A stretch of 64,000 nucleotides of DNA, from the NCBI RefSeq assembly GCF_002221505.1, contig NZ_CP011036.1:1426001-1490000 (forward strand), written 5' to 3'. The notes beneath the pieces were generated by a model, which was not told the DNA's origin, did not search any database, and was given only the letters and a program-made list of their open reading frames with translations. Position numbers and translations under genes: made by a program. This stretch comes from Pseudoalteromonas nigrifaciens. GTDB taxonomy: Bacteria > Pseudomonadota > Gammaproteobacteria > Enterobacterales > Alteromonadaceae. Below, one piece after another: positions 51,312-59,300 of this stretch (position 1 is the first letter of the stretch; every line of letters starts with the position of its first letter).

Positions 51312-52507
51312 TGGCTGACCTAACCCCAATAATCGACTTTAAACGCATTGTAGAAAACGCAGGCATTCCCACTACTGAGGAAGGTTGGAAAACGCTATTT
51401 AAACAAGACGTAGACGCAAGCGGCAGTATTATTGCAAACGAGTCGCCATATTCACCATTTTGGCGACTTATTAGCGCCATTGTGGCAAAACCTGCAACAT
51501 GGTTAGTAAACAAAGTATTAATTGAAAAAATACTGCCAAACCTGTTTTTACAAACAGCCACCGACAGCCAATTTATTGAAGCCAAAGCGTGGGAGCACGA
51601 CCTAACCCGAAAAAGCGAAGAGCGCACACAAGGCAAAGTGCGTTTTAACCGCGCCGCCAATACAGGCCCCAGCTTATTAATTAGCGCCGGTACAGTAATA
51701 CAAACCGATGCCATAAACGGCACGGTTTACCGTGTGCTAACCATTAACGACGTAATATTGCCTGAAAACCAAACCAGCGTATTAGTGCCAGTAATTGCCG
51801 AAAACGCAGGCGCAGCTTACAACCTAGGCGCAGGTTATTACCATATTTTACCCGAAGCGGTAACAGGCATTAGCAGCGCTATAAACGACGAACACTGGCT
51901 TGATGCACTCGGTGCCGACGCAGAAACAAACCAAGATTTAAAACTACGTACCCGCAACGCATTTACCGCCGCAGCGCCGTGGCACATTGACGCCGTTTAC
52001 CGCGCTATTTTAACGCAGCGATCAGGCCTTGATACCGACAACATATTTTTTGAGCACGACGCCCCGCGTGGCCCGGGCACTGCAAACGCCTATATTTTAT
52101 TAGACACAGGCACACCCAGCCAAAGCCTAATTGATGATTTAAACGACTATGTTATGGCAAAAGGCTTTCATGGCCATGGCGACGACTTACAAGTAATGGC
52201 CATGCCAGGCATTAATGTAAGCGTAGGCGTAACCATTTACCCACACGCCTACTTGCTCGAAACCCAAGTAACGGCATTGCTCGCCAATGTTGAAAACTTT
52301 ATACGCAGCGCGTTTAGAGAAAACACCGACTACACAGTAACTAAAACGCAGCCCGCTAGCCGCTTTAGCTTTAGCCGCCTAAGCCAAGAGTTACACAAAG
52401 AGTTTGACGGTATCGACTCATTAAACTGGCACCAAACCGATATAACCAGCCAAAACAACGTGCCGCGCTTAACCGCGCTAACCATAGAAAACGGTAATGC
52501 GCTATGA
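51311..52507 (+). CDS. Baseplate protein J-like
   Basis: The 398-aa gpJ-type wedge component has KVRFNRAANTGPSLLISAGT and the conserved VPVIAENAGAAYNLGAG region, followed by RTRNAFTAAAPWHIDAVYRA. Overlaps neighbours by 1 and 4 bp. Confidence 0.92.
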   Translation: MADLTPIIDFKRIVENAGIPTTEEGWKTLFKQDVDASGSIIANESPYSPFWRLISAIVAKPATWLVNKVLIEKILPNLFLQTATDSQFIEAKAWEHDLTRKSEERTQGKVRFNRAANTGPSLLISAGTVIQTDAINGTVYRVLTINDVILPENQTSVLVPVIAENAGAAYNLGAGYYHILPEAVTGISSAINDEHWLDALGADAETNQDLKLRTRNAFTAAAPWHIDAVYRAILTQRSGLDTDNIFFEHDAPRGPGTANAYILLDTGTPSQSLIDDLNDYVMAKGFHGHGDDLQVMAMPGINVSVGVTIYPHAYLLETQVTALLANVENFIRSAFRENTDYTVTKTQPASRFSFSRLSQELHKEFDGIDSLNWHQTDITSQNNVPRLTALTIENGNAL

Positions 52508-53136
52508 ACATAAACTGGCAAGCGCTTACCAAAATGCCGTATTGGCTAGCCCGCCCCAAAAGCGAGCTAGACAAACTACGCCAAGCAGCCGTTATTTATT
52601 GGCAACGCGTAGCCGACATACTGGCATGGCCTGCAAGGCAGCTAGACCCAATGACCGCCGAACTAGAGCTAGTAAACCTACTCGCATGGGAGCGCGACAT
52701 TAGCCAAATACCCAACGAAACCGAGCTAATGTACCGCACCCGCGTTAAATACGCCCTGCAATTTGCCAAAGGAGCAGGCAGTAAAGAGGGGTGGTATTTT
52801 ATGTTTGAAAAACTCGGTACGCCGTGGATCACCATTGACGAACGAGTAAGCGAAACCGATTGGGATGTAGTGAGTTTACAGCTTTTAGACTCAGATTTAG
52901 CCGAGCGAAACCAGCTTATAGATAACATCTGCAGACAGTACGGCCGAACAACACGGCGCTACCAATACGACACAATTGCCAGCATGCCACTTATTGCACC
53001 GCCAAACGACTTTGCATTAGACAGCCTAACCGGCTTTGCAAAGCTCAATGACGACATGAGCCCAAAGCTTGGATTGGCGTTAATGGATAACGAATCACAT
53101 TTTATTATTGCAACAAATAAACAGCTTATTAGCTAA
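52504..53136 (+). CDS. Tail protein I-like
   Basis: The 210-aa baseplate protein lies between J and the fibre gene, as P2 gpI. The conserved region is LELVNLLAWERDISQIPNETELMYRTRVKYALQFA, with LLAWERDI as a recognisable core. It attaches the fibre to the baseplate. Confidence 0.87.
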   Translation: MNINWQALTKMPYWLARPKSELDKLRQAAVIYWQRVADILAWPARQLDPMTAELELVNLLAWERDISQIPNETELMYRTRVKYALQFAKGAGSKEGWYFMFEKLGTPWITIDERVSETDWDVVSLQLLDSDLAERNQLIDNICRQYGRTTRRYQYDTIASMPLIAPPNDFALDSLTGFAKLNDDMSPKLGLALMDNESHFIIATNKQLIS

Positions 53137-53154
53137 AACAAAAGAGGAATTAAC

Positions 53155-55608
53155 ATGGCTTCAGTAATTACAATTGCAGGTGAAAAGCTTTTTGCTGAAA
53201 AAGCGCAAGCTAATGAGCAACTAGACATAGACACGTTTATTTTTGCAAACGTACCCGCTCAAGACCCAGCAGCACCAATTAACCGCGATGAGCTTTTACC
53301 AAGCGATCATATAGTGCATCAACAAATAGTGCAGCAAGTAGGCCGCATTAACGAAAACGTAGTGGTTTACTCAACCGTGCTAGACAGCGTAACAGGCCCG
53401 TTCGAATTTAATTGGGTGGGGTTGTTTTCTTCAGTAAACCAAACATTAGTAGCTATTAACCACATACCAAGCACCGCCAAAACAATTACCGAACCAGGCG
53501 CGGCGGGTAACACCCTAAACCGTAACTTTGGTATTGAATATTCAGGTATAGCGGATTTAACGGGTATTAACGTAGCGCCAGAAACATGGCAACTAGACTT
53601 TACCGCGCGCCTAAGCGGCATGGACGAGCTAACCCAGCAATTAGCCAAAGATTTAAACGGTGTAGACTCATTTATTGATGATGGCTTTAAAGTAACACCG
53701 CGTAGTGCACTTAACTCATTTGAAATAAAGCCAGGCGTTGGTTACATAAATGGATTACGAGCTGAGCTTAAAGAAGTTACTTATTTAAATGTTAGTGAAT
53801 ACCCAAAATACGTTTATGGGGATGCTTATTTTGAAGGCGATGCAGCATCAACATGGGCGCCACGTGTCCAATGTTATACATCGGATGTTGAAATAGACGA
53901 CTTTATTGATGAGCAAGGCAGAAAGCACTTCTTGGCCAAGCTGGCTATTATTCATGGTTATAATGAGGTTGAAGAGAAGCGTATAAAATTTAATTTAAGA
54001 CAGGATAGCTCAGTAAGAGCTTTTGAAAAATTAGACGATGCAAAAAAAGACAGGTTATTAAAGTTAGATCAAGAATTTAAAGTAAATGAAAGGAATGCAG
54101 TTTATAAAGTTAGAAAAAAAAATGAAGAGGTTGTAGATAACACATTAGCAATACAGTTATACGAGAATGATTTTATAGGTAAACTCATGATGGATAAGGA
54201 AGTTACTGAAAAAAATTTAGGGATAGTTGCAGGGGATGTAGCTTATGATCTGTTCAATATAGACATTCTAGATAGTGTAAGAGATATACTCATAGAAAAG
54301 AACATAAAGTTTGTAATTGATAGCTCAGAAGATATAGCAATTAGAAGAGAGTTTAAGTTTGTCCGATCGTTAGATTTAAAACCATTAAGAATTAAAACAG
54401 CAGGAGGTGGGGGGTTCCTAAGAACAGGCATTGTTAAAGATGAAATAGAGGGTCAGAAAGTGCTTTCAGTTGGAGAGCAAAAAACCTTTGTTAAAGGAGT
54501 AAGGTTAGAGGGAGGTTTACCAGTTCGATTTAGCTCTTTAGTTGGCAGCGACGGCAAGCTGCCGAATAGAAGAGGAAGAAATACAACTTGTTTGTACTTA
54601 GGGAATATGTATGATTTTGAAATTGATGTTATTTTATCATATGGCGAAAATGCAATATATGGGAAAAGTATTTTTAATGGTAGTGGTAAAGTAAACATAG
54701 AGTGGTGCCATAAAGGATGGGCTTTAAAGCCTCTTTCTATAGGGTCCGCAGGTAGTGCATGTACAAGCTTAGATTTTAATACAAATTTTGATTTCACAAT
54801 ACACCCTTTTGACATTGAAAATGTTGTTTACTCTAAATTCAAAGGGTATTGCCAAGCTATAAGAATGCAGTATGAGCATTATGAAAGTGATGAAATAGCA
54901 ATTATTTTTAGAGATGAAGGGTTAGGATCTGTGTCATTTGAGTATGGCATAGAGGCAGTAGAGGCAATGTATAGATATAATTCAATTGTGCCTTCGTATA
55001 TAGATATGAAGTTGCGCATCGAGTTAGGAAACAGCAAGGAAAATCACTTTGAAATAGATGCCAGCAGAGTTTCAAACGTACCATTTTTAGATCAAGCATA
55101 TTTCTCAACTATACCACCCGGTGTTTTGGCATTCAAGAACACGCAATTTAGCGGCTCTACGGTAAGACAATCAACAAATGAAACTCCTGTATTCCATAAG
55201 CCAAATAAAGAGACGAGAATAAGCTTAGATGGTGGGTATATTGAAAGTGGGGAATATTTTAAAATGAAATCAAATAATTCAATATGGGAAAATGTATCAT
55301 CTACAGGTGCTAGGTTTGAAAATGGTTTCTTATATCCCGATGGTAACGAAACTAATTTTAATGTAAACAATGGTATAAATTTAATAGATTTAGGTGAAAT
55401 TGAAATAGATAGTAATGGTGAGGTAGAAATAAATGCCCCGAGTGGTTTTGGTAGAATTTTATTTGTTAATATACATGTAGTTAGAAGTACAAATGAATCA
55501 ATCAATGGCTTGACTATAATGGAAAGAAAATCATTTTCATGGAAATATAAAACAGGGTTAGGGAATGGTTTTTTTGTAAACGCGTCAATACTTTGTTTGA
55601 AGAGTTAG
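53155..55608 (+). CDS. Tail fibre protein (gpH-like), mosaic
   Basis: The 817-aa protein has an N-terminal about 190 residues that form the conserved tail-collar fibre domain (DUF3751-like, ASVITIAGEKLFAEKAQANEQ core), which docks on gpI. From about residue 200 (base 53750 onward) the DNA becomes markedly AT-rich, with frequent AGA, ATA and GGG codons unlike the flanking phage genes. The rest is probably beta-helical and unrelated. This indicates a swapped receptor-binding module. No separate fibre-assembly gene follows. Confidence 0.88.
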   Translation: MASVITIAGEKLFAEKAQANEQLDIDTFIFANVPAQDPAAPINRDELLPSDHIVHQQIVQQVGRINENVVVYSTVLDSVTGPFEFNWVGLFSSVNQTLVAINHIPSTAKTITEPGAAGNTLNRNFGIEYSGIADLTGINVAPETWQLDFTARLSGMDELTQQLAKDLNGVDSFIDDGFKVTPRSALNSFEIKPGVGYINGLRAELKEVTYLNVSEYPKYVYGDAYFEGDAASTWAPRVQCYTSDVEIDDFIDEQGRKHFLAKLAIIHGYNEVEEKRIKFNLRQDSSVRAFEKLDDAKKDRLLKLDQEFKVNERNAVYKVRKKNEEVVDNTLAIQLYENDFIGKLMMDKEVTEKNLGIVAGDVAYDLFNIDILDSVRDILIEKNIKFVIDSSEDIAIRREFKFVRSLDLKPLRIKTAGGGGFLRTGIVKDEIEGQKVLSVGEQKTFVKGVRLEGGLPVRFSSLVGSDGKLPNRRGRNTTCLYLGNMYDFEIDVILSYGENAIYGKSIFNGSGKVNIEWCHKGWALKPLSIGSAGSACTSLDFNTNFDFTIHPFDIENVVYSKFKGYCQAIRMQYEHYESDEIAIIFRDEGLGSVSFEYGIEAVEAMYRYNSIVPSYIDMKLRIELGNSKENHFEIDASRVSNVPFLDQAYFSTIPPGVLAFKNTQFSGSTVRQSTNETPVFHKPNKETRISLDGGYIESGEYFKMKSNNSIWENVSSTGARFENGFLYPDGNETNFNVNNGINLIDLGEIEIDSNGEVEINAPSGFGRILFVNIHVVRSTNESINGLTIMERKSFSWKYKTGLGNGFFVNASILCLKS

Positions 55609-55610
55609 TC

Positions 55611-56102
55611 ATGCTAACACTTAACTCATTATCAATTACCCTTAAGTCACTTCGTATTACGGCAAGCCAAGAGCTTGCCAGTGAAGACGCTAGCGGCCAG
55701 TCGTCTAGCACCGACCAAGCCGAAACGGGCATTAAAGCTAAAACATTGGCTGTGAGTGGTTTTTTAACATTCACTCAAGCTGAGCACTTAGCACAATTAT
55801 TTGATATGGCCGAAGCCACCGAAAGTGGTGCACGGGTTATTTTTCGCATAAGTAATCATACGGCCAGTGCACTGGGGGTTAAACAAGTACGCTTTAGCAG
55901 CAAAATTGAAGCTGTAGAGCAGCAAACTACCCGCCAATGGTCTGTTAGTTTTACCCTTAGCGAATGCCGTTCTGTGCCTGAAAAAGTGGAAGAGCGAACA
56001 CCCCCAGCCGAAGCAAACCAGCAGGGCGGTAAAAGCAATGTGCAATATGCAAATATTGGTGATCATCTACAAAAAAACTTTGAATCGTTGAGAACCGTGT
56101 AA
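55611..56102 (+). CDS. Conserved tail/baseplate protein after the fibre gene
   Basis: A 163-aa protein, not firmly identified. ATG 55611 is 2 bp after the fibre stop; an upstream TTG would overlap the fibre. It contains AKTLAVSGFLTFTQAEHLAQLFDMAEA (core LTFTQAEHL), predicted to mix beta strands and helices. GC content returns to the phage average here. The place corresponds to P2 gpU. Confidence 0.72.
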   Translation: MLTLNSLSITLKSLRITASQELASEDASGQSSSTDQAETGIKAKTLAVSGFLTFTQAEHLAQLFDMAEATESGARVIFRISNHTASALGVKQVRFSSKIEAVEQQTTRQWSVSFTLSECRSVPEKVEERTPPAEANQQGGKSNVQYANIGDHLQKNFESLRTV

Positions 56103-56791
56103 TGGCTACCGCAAACGCTCGTTTTATTGCCCGCGCTTATATCAACGATTCAAAAGTTGATATGAAAGACCACTGGATAGTGCTGCAAGCATCAACGCCA
56201 GGTAACTGCCAAATAACAGTTAACCAAAACGTTGCTAAGTTAGCACCGGTTGCGGTTGATCTTGGTTGGGGCAATATGGTCGACCGCGTATTTAACGGCT
56301 ATGTTGAACGTGTAATGCCAGCCGTAAACGGCTGGTATACGCTATTTTGCCGTGAGTGGTCGGCATCACTCGCTTATAATTTAACAGTAATGCTGCGCCA
56401 TCCAACCATGCGCCAAGTGCTTGACGAAATCACAGCACAAACGGGCGTTGAATTTGTAATACCCGATAAAACTTACGCCAATACATCAATACCTTGCTTT
56501 TACTCTGATAGCTCAGGCTATGCCATGCTAAACAACATCGGCCGTGCATTTCGCATTGCCGATTTTGTATGGTATCAACAAGGCAACGGTAAAGTTTATG
56601 TGGGCAGCTATGTCGATTCGTTTTGGTCCGATAAACCCGTATCAATAGCTAACGAACTCATGACCGATCATCAAGCAGGTAAAACCGCAAAAATGGCAGC
56701 AGCCCCAATGATACGCCCAAACGTTATAGCCAACGGCGAGCGTATAACCGCTGTTGAGTTTCAAGGCACAAACATGAAGATAAGTTGGTAA
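56102..56791 (+). CDS. Baseplate hub protein (P2 gpD-like)
   Basis: The 229-aa protein resembles the phage late-control D/gp27 hub: an N-terminal beta domain (HWIVLQASTPGNCQITVNQN), then LRHPTMRQVLDEITAQTGVEFVIP and YSDSSGYAMLNNIGRAF. Overlaps the previous stop by one base (TAATG). Shorter than P2 gpD (387 aa). Confidence 0.75.
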   Translation: MATANARFIARAYINDSKVDMKDHWIVLQASTPGNCQITVNQNVAKLAPVAVDLGWGNMVDRVFNGYVERVMPAVNGWYTLFCREWSASLAYNLTVMLRHPTMRQVLDEITAQTGVEFVIPDKTYANTSIPCFYSDSSGYAMLNNIGRAFRIADFVWYQQGNGKVYVGSYVDSFWSDKPVSIANELMTDHQAGKTAKMAAAPMIRPNVIANGERITAVEFQGTNMKISW

Positions 56792-56793
56792 CG

Positions 56794-57537
56794 ATGGAAA
56801 AAGCAATATTAAGAATTGTGCGCCGGTTGTTTCCAGAACTAACGGGCCAATTACATTTACCGCGCTGGGGCAGAGTGGTTGCATTGCCCGAACTACCTTT
56901 AGAGGATGGCGAACGCGGTAGCGATGCATTTTACCCACGCTATGCCGCAAACGTTCAACTCATTGACGAAAACGGCACAGACACCAAATCAAAACCACTT
57001 CAAGCCGTGCCGTTACCATTGCCAGGCGCGGGCGATAAAGCAGGCCGACTAGAACCGCCGGCTATTAATTCAATTGTAGAAATTGGCTTTGCCTATGGCC
57101 GAGCCGATAAACCATTCATTAGAACAGTTCTACCCTTTGGTTGGGACCTACCCGCAATCAAAGAAGGTGAAACCCGCACTCAAGTACGCGAAGGTGTATA
57201 CCAACACATAGATGAGCACGGCAACTTTGAAAACAAAACCGACGAGTCATTAAAAGACATCATCGGTAAATTAGCCGACCTACAATGTGAAAGCCGCAAA
57301 GTAATAGCAACCAAAGAGCAAGAGCATAAAAGCCCTAAAACATGGATAGGCAGCGACAGCGAAAACGTACTCAAACTACTATCAGAGTTAATGGCCACAG
57401 TAAAAGATATAGCAACAGAATGCGCAACACATAAACACAGCCCAACAATGGCACCACCAACAACAGCTGCAGTGTTTACAAGTAAAGCAGATGAAGCAAG
57501 CGCCCAAAAATCTAGGCTCGACCCAATAACAAAGTAA
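56794..57537 (+). CDS. Baseplate spike protein (gpV/gp5-like)
   Basis: The 247-aa protein has an OB-fold-like N-terminus (RVVALPELPLEDGERGSDAFYP; PPAINSIVEIGFAYGRADKPF) and a C-terminal region with THKHSPTMAPPTTAAVF, reminiscent of the His-x-His metal site at the tip of P2 gpV. It punctures the outer membrane. Start ATG 56794 lies 2 bp after the hub stop. Last gene of the late operon. Confidence 0.82.
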   Translation: MEKAILRIVRRLFPELTGQLHLPRWGRVVALPELPLEDGERGSDAFYPRYAANVQLIDENGTDTKSKPLQAVPLPLPGAGDKAGRLEPPAINSIVEIGFAYGRADKPFIRTVLPFGWDLPAIKEGETRTQVREGVYQHIDEHGNFENKTDESLKDIIGKLADLQCESRKVIATKEQEHKSPKTWIGSDSENVLKLLSELMATVKDIATECATHKHSPTMAPPTTAAVFTSKADEASAQKSRLDPITK

Positions 57538-57555
57538 CACACAAGCCCCACAATC

Positions 57556-57581
57556 AAACCCAGCCAAGCGCTGGGTTTTTT
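57556..57581 (+). terminator. Terminator of the late operon
   Basis: AAACCCAG / CTGGGTTT with a 7-nt loop, then a T-run, 18 bp after the spike gene. Confidence 0.9.
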
Positions 57582-58081
57582 ATTGCCTGCCACTCACTGC
57601 AGCTAAGATAACAACGCCAATACAAGCAAGGTAAGTTTAAGCCACATAAACCAGCTCCACACAGAATGTAAGTGACGGAATCCGCACTCTTCCTCACCCT
57701 CCTGCGCGCTCTTTATCGTTATTTTTTTACAGTTTTAAAGTACTTCATTTCAAACGCCAGCCAGCGCCCTGTATAAGGTTCTTAGCGGATCAAGGATCTG
57801 AAAAGATCGTGATTAATTTCACTGTTTTACAGTTTAAGCCCCTGTAATTTATAAGAAATAAAACAAAATAGAATTGCTAAACAATAACTTAGCTCGTTTA
57901 CGTGACGTTTTAAAGATCAAAGGAGTTTTCACGGATTATTAAAAAGCATTACAAAACAGTAGTTTAAGTGAAAGCAAAACTGAAATTAAAAAAAGTGTAA
58001 TTTTTTCGAAAAAACCCTATTGCGCGATCTGAAAAGCAGGTTAGCTTAGATGTAAGTCACAAAATAGGTATTTTAAATATA
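57582..58081. other. Gene-poor right end of the prophage
   Basis: About 500 bp, AT-rich in its second half, without a convincing gene. GATCTGAAAAG occurs twice (57795-57805, 58026-58036); the first copy lies in GATC-TGAAAA-GATC. No clear terminator or tRNA. Confidence 0.5.
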
Positions 58082-58249
58082 ATGGAAAAGCTAGATCGAA
58101 TCGCAAAACTAAACACAGAAATGTTGGCTGTATTAACCCTATTAATCAGAGACGAAAATTACACAGAACTGAAGCACCAACTATTGGACTCAGCACTGCA
58201 AAGGCTTTTAAATAATAGCGAGTCTATAAATCAGGAGTTGTTGAATTGA
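58082..58249 (+). CDS. Possible small helical phage protein (55 aa)
   Basis: The ORF MEKLDRIAKLNTEMLAVLTL continues to QELLN and looks like one amphipathic helix or coiled coil. It ends directly at a good terminator, which favours a real transcription unit. There is no clear Shine-Dalgarno. This spot near attR is a common place for lysogen-expressed accessory genes. Confidence 0.45.
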   Translation: MEKLDRIAKLNTEMLAVLTLLIRDENYTELKHQLLDSALQRLLNNSESINQELLN

Positions 58250-58272
58250 AAAAGGGCTTAATGCCCTTTTTT
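58249..58272 (+). terminator. Terminator after the small ORF
   Basis: AAAAAGGGC / GCCCTTTTT with a TTAAT loop, followed by T. Confidence 0.88.
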
Positions 58273-58292
58273 ATTTTAGAAAACGAAAGCAG

Positions 58293-58313
58293 TGTGTATA
58301 AAAGTGTGTATAA
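58293..58313 (+). promoter_or_regulatory. Right arm-type integrase sites (two copies)
   Basis: TGTGTATAA at 58293-58301 and 58305-58313, direct repeats 12 bp apart, matching the left-end copies. Confidence 0.6.
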
Positions 58314-58340
58314 ATTAGTTGAAGGTAAAGTAATAGGTTT

Positions 58341-58418
58341 TTAAAAACAAGGTTTTACATGGGAATTATCATAATCGTGCCAGTATATTGTAGGTTGATT
58401 TTGCTCTTGATATGCCAT
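58341..58418 (-). pseudogene. sbcB: Orphaned native start of sbcB
   Basis: Reading leftward from ATG 58418, codons give MAYQEQN (host), then QPTIYWHD (att core), then phage codons DYDNSHVKPCF and a stop, 25 residues in all. AAGG lies 8 nt before the ATG. This is the original translation start of the host exonuclease I gene, cut off by prophage insertion; excision would rejoin it to the gene body. Confidence 0.88.
58375..58397. other. attR core (right prophage junction)
   Basis: Identical in all 23 bp to 26136-26158 in the same orientation. Confidence 0.93.
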
Positions 58419-58755
58419 GCGTAAAACCTTGAGTAGTTAACTTTAAAGCGCCAAAAATAGCGCCAAGTTACTAAAATTATGAATTATTTAGATTATGGCA
58501 TATGGGCGGGGGAGTTTATAGTTTTGGGTGAAAAATGATGTGCTTGCTTTTTAAGCATAAGTGAAGCAAAAAGTAAGTAGAGGGGCTACGACAACTAGAT
58601 AAATTATATGAGAGTAAATTAATGAATCATCACTAGACTAAAGTCTATAGGTTAGTTTAATTCACCTATCGAATTTATTTTAATCGTTTGTCGATTTTGT
58701 GTTAATTCTCTAAAGTTCAGTTGTCGGCAACAAGCACGACTTAACTAATAGGACT
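58419..58755. other. Intergenic region between the sbcB remnant and the TPR gene
   Basis: Should hold the native sbcB promoter (leftward) and the TPR-protein promoter (rightward; TTGTCG near 58688 with TAAAGT 17 bp later is a weak candidate). Small repeats include two GCGCCA near 58449-58463 and an AGACTAAAGTCT hairpin near 58637. No gene seen. Confidence 0.4.
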
Positions 58756-58761
58756 ATGACC

Positions 58762-59169
58762 ATGAAATTAACACTTATCAAAACTATCGCTCTTAGCTCA
58801 CTACTTACATGTTCAGCTGCTGCAATGGCTGAGCAAAGTGATTACAAATTAATGGTTATTGAAACCGCAACTGCACCACAGCAGTTGGAGCAATCGTTTA
58901 ACAGCTGTGCGCTTAACGTTAAGTCAAAAAATTACGCTGAAGCTGAAGCCGTGTGTACACAAGCAATTGCACTATTAAATAATGCACAAGGCTCTAAATT
59001 TAAACTACGCCAGCTTACATCGTACGCGTTAAGTAACCGTGGTGTTGCACGTTTAAAAGCAAATAACGAGACTGCTGCAATCGCTGATTTATACGAGGCA
59101 GTGCAGCTTAATAAAAACGCACTTGTATCTCATAATTTAACGCGCGCTAAACAAGAGCTATCTTTATAA
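58762..59169 (+). CDS. Periplasmic TPR-repeat protein
   Basis: The 135-aa protein has a signal peptide cleaved after AMA (residue 23), then two or three TPR-like helices (FNSCALNVKSKNYAEAEAVCTQAIALL; ALSNRGVARLKANNETAAIADLYEA). Two cysteines could form a disulfide. ATG 58762 lies 8 nt after AGGA; ATG 58756 is too close. Function unknown. The same pattern of small secreted TPR proteins is common in Pseudoalteromonas. Confidence 0.82.
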   Translation: MKLTLIKTIALSSLLTCSAAAMAEQSDYKLMVIETATAPQQLEQSFNSCALNVKSKNYAEAEAVCTQAIALLNNAQGSKFKLRQLTSYALSNRGVARLKANNETAAIADLYEAVQLNKNALVSHNLTRAKQELSL

Positions 59170-59239
59170 GAAGCATTAAATAGCAAAGATTAAAAAGGGC
59201 GATGCCTTTCTAAAGTATTCTTATTAATTGTGAATAACA

Positions 59240-59273
59240 AAAAATGCCGCTCATTTTACTGAGCGGCATTTTT
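59240..59273. terminator. Bidirectional terminator between the TPR and MFS genes
   Basis: AAAAATGCCGCTCA / TGAGCGGCATTTTT with a 6-nt loop. Confidence 0.92.
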
Positions 59274-59300
59274 GTATCACTAATTTATGTGGTTGCTAGC

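Larger units (their letters stand above)
26136..58397. mobile_element. P2/HP1-type prophage integrated in sbcB
   Basis: This is a roughly 32.2-kb prophage bounded by identical 23-bp cores. It has a tyrosine integrase next to attL, a repressor/Cro switch, an HUH replication endonuclease, an Ogr-type activator, and P2-order head genes with divergent portal/terminase versus scaffold/capsid. The tail is contractile, with HP1-like sheath, tube and DUF2590 proteins. All structural and lysis functions expected of a Peduoviridae phage are present and intact by eye, except that the terminase small subunit has a missing start codon (possibly solved by frameshifting). It is probably inducible, since the repressor has a cleavage site and catalytic dyad. 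Confidence 0.93.

Noticed and set aside
57795..57808. GATC-TGAAAA-GATC as a regulatory palindrome
   Set aside because: Only 4-bp arms; one isolated element, no supporting context.
57582..58081. tRNA or RNA gene near attR
   Set aside because: No cloverleaf or CCA-end pattern found; integration is in a protein gene, not a tRNA.
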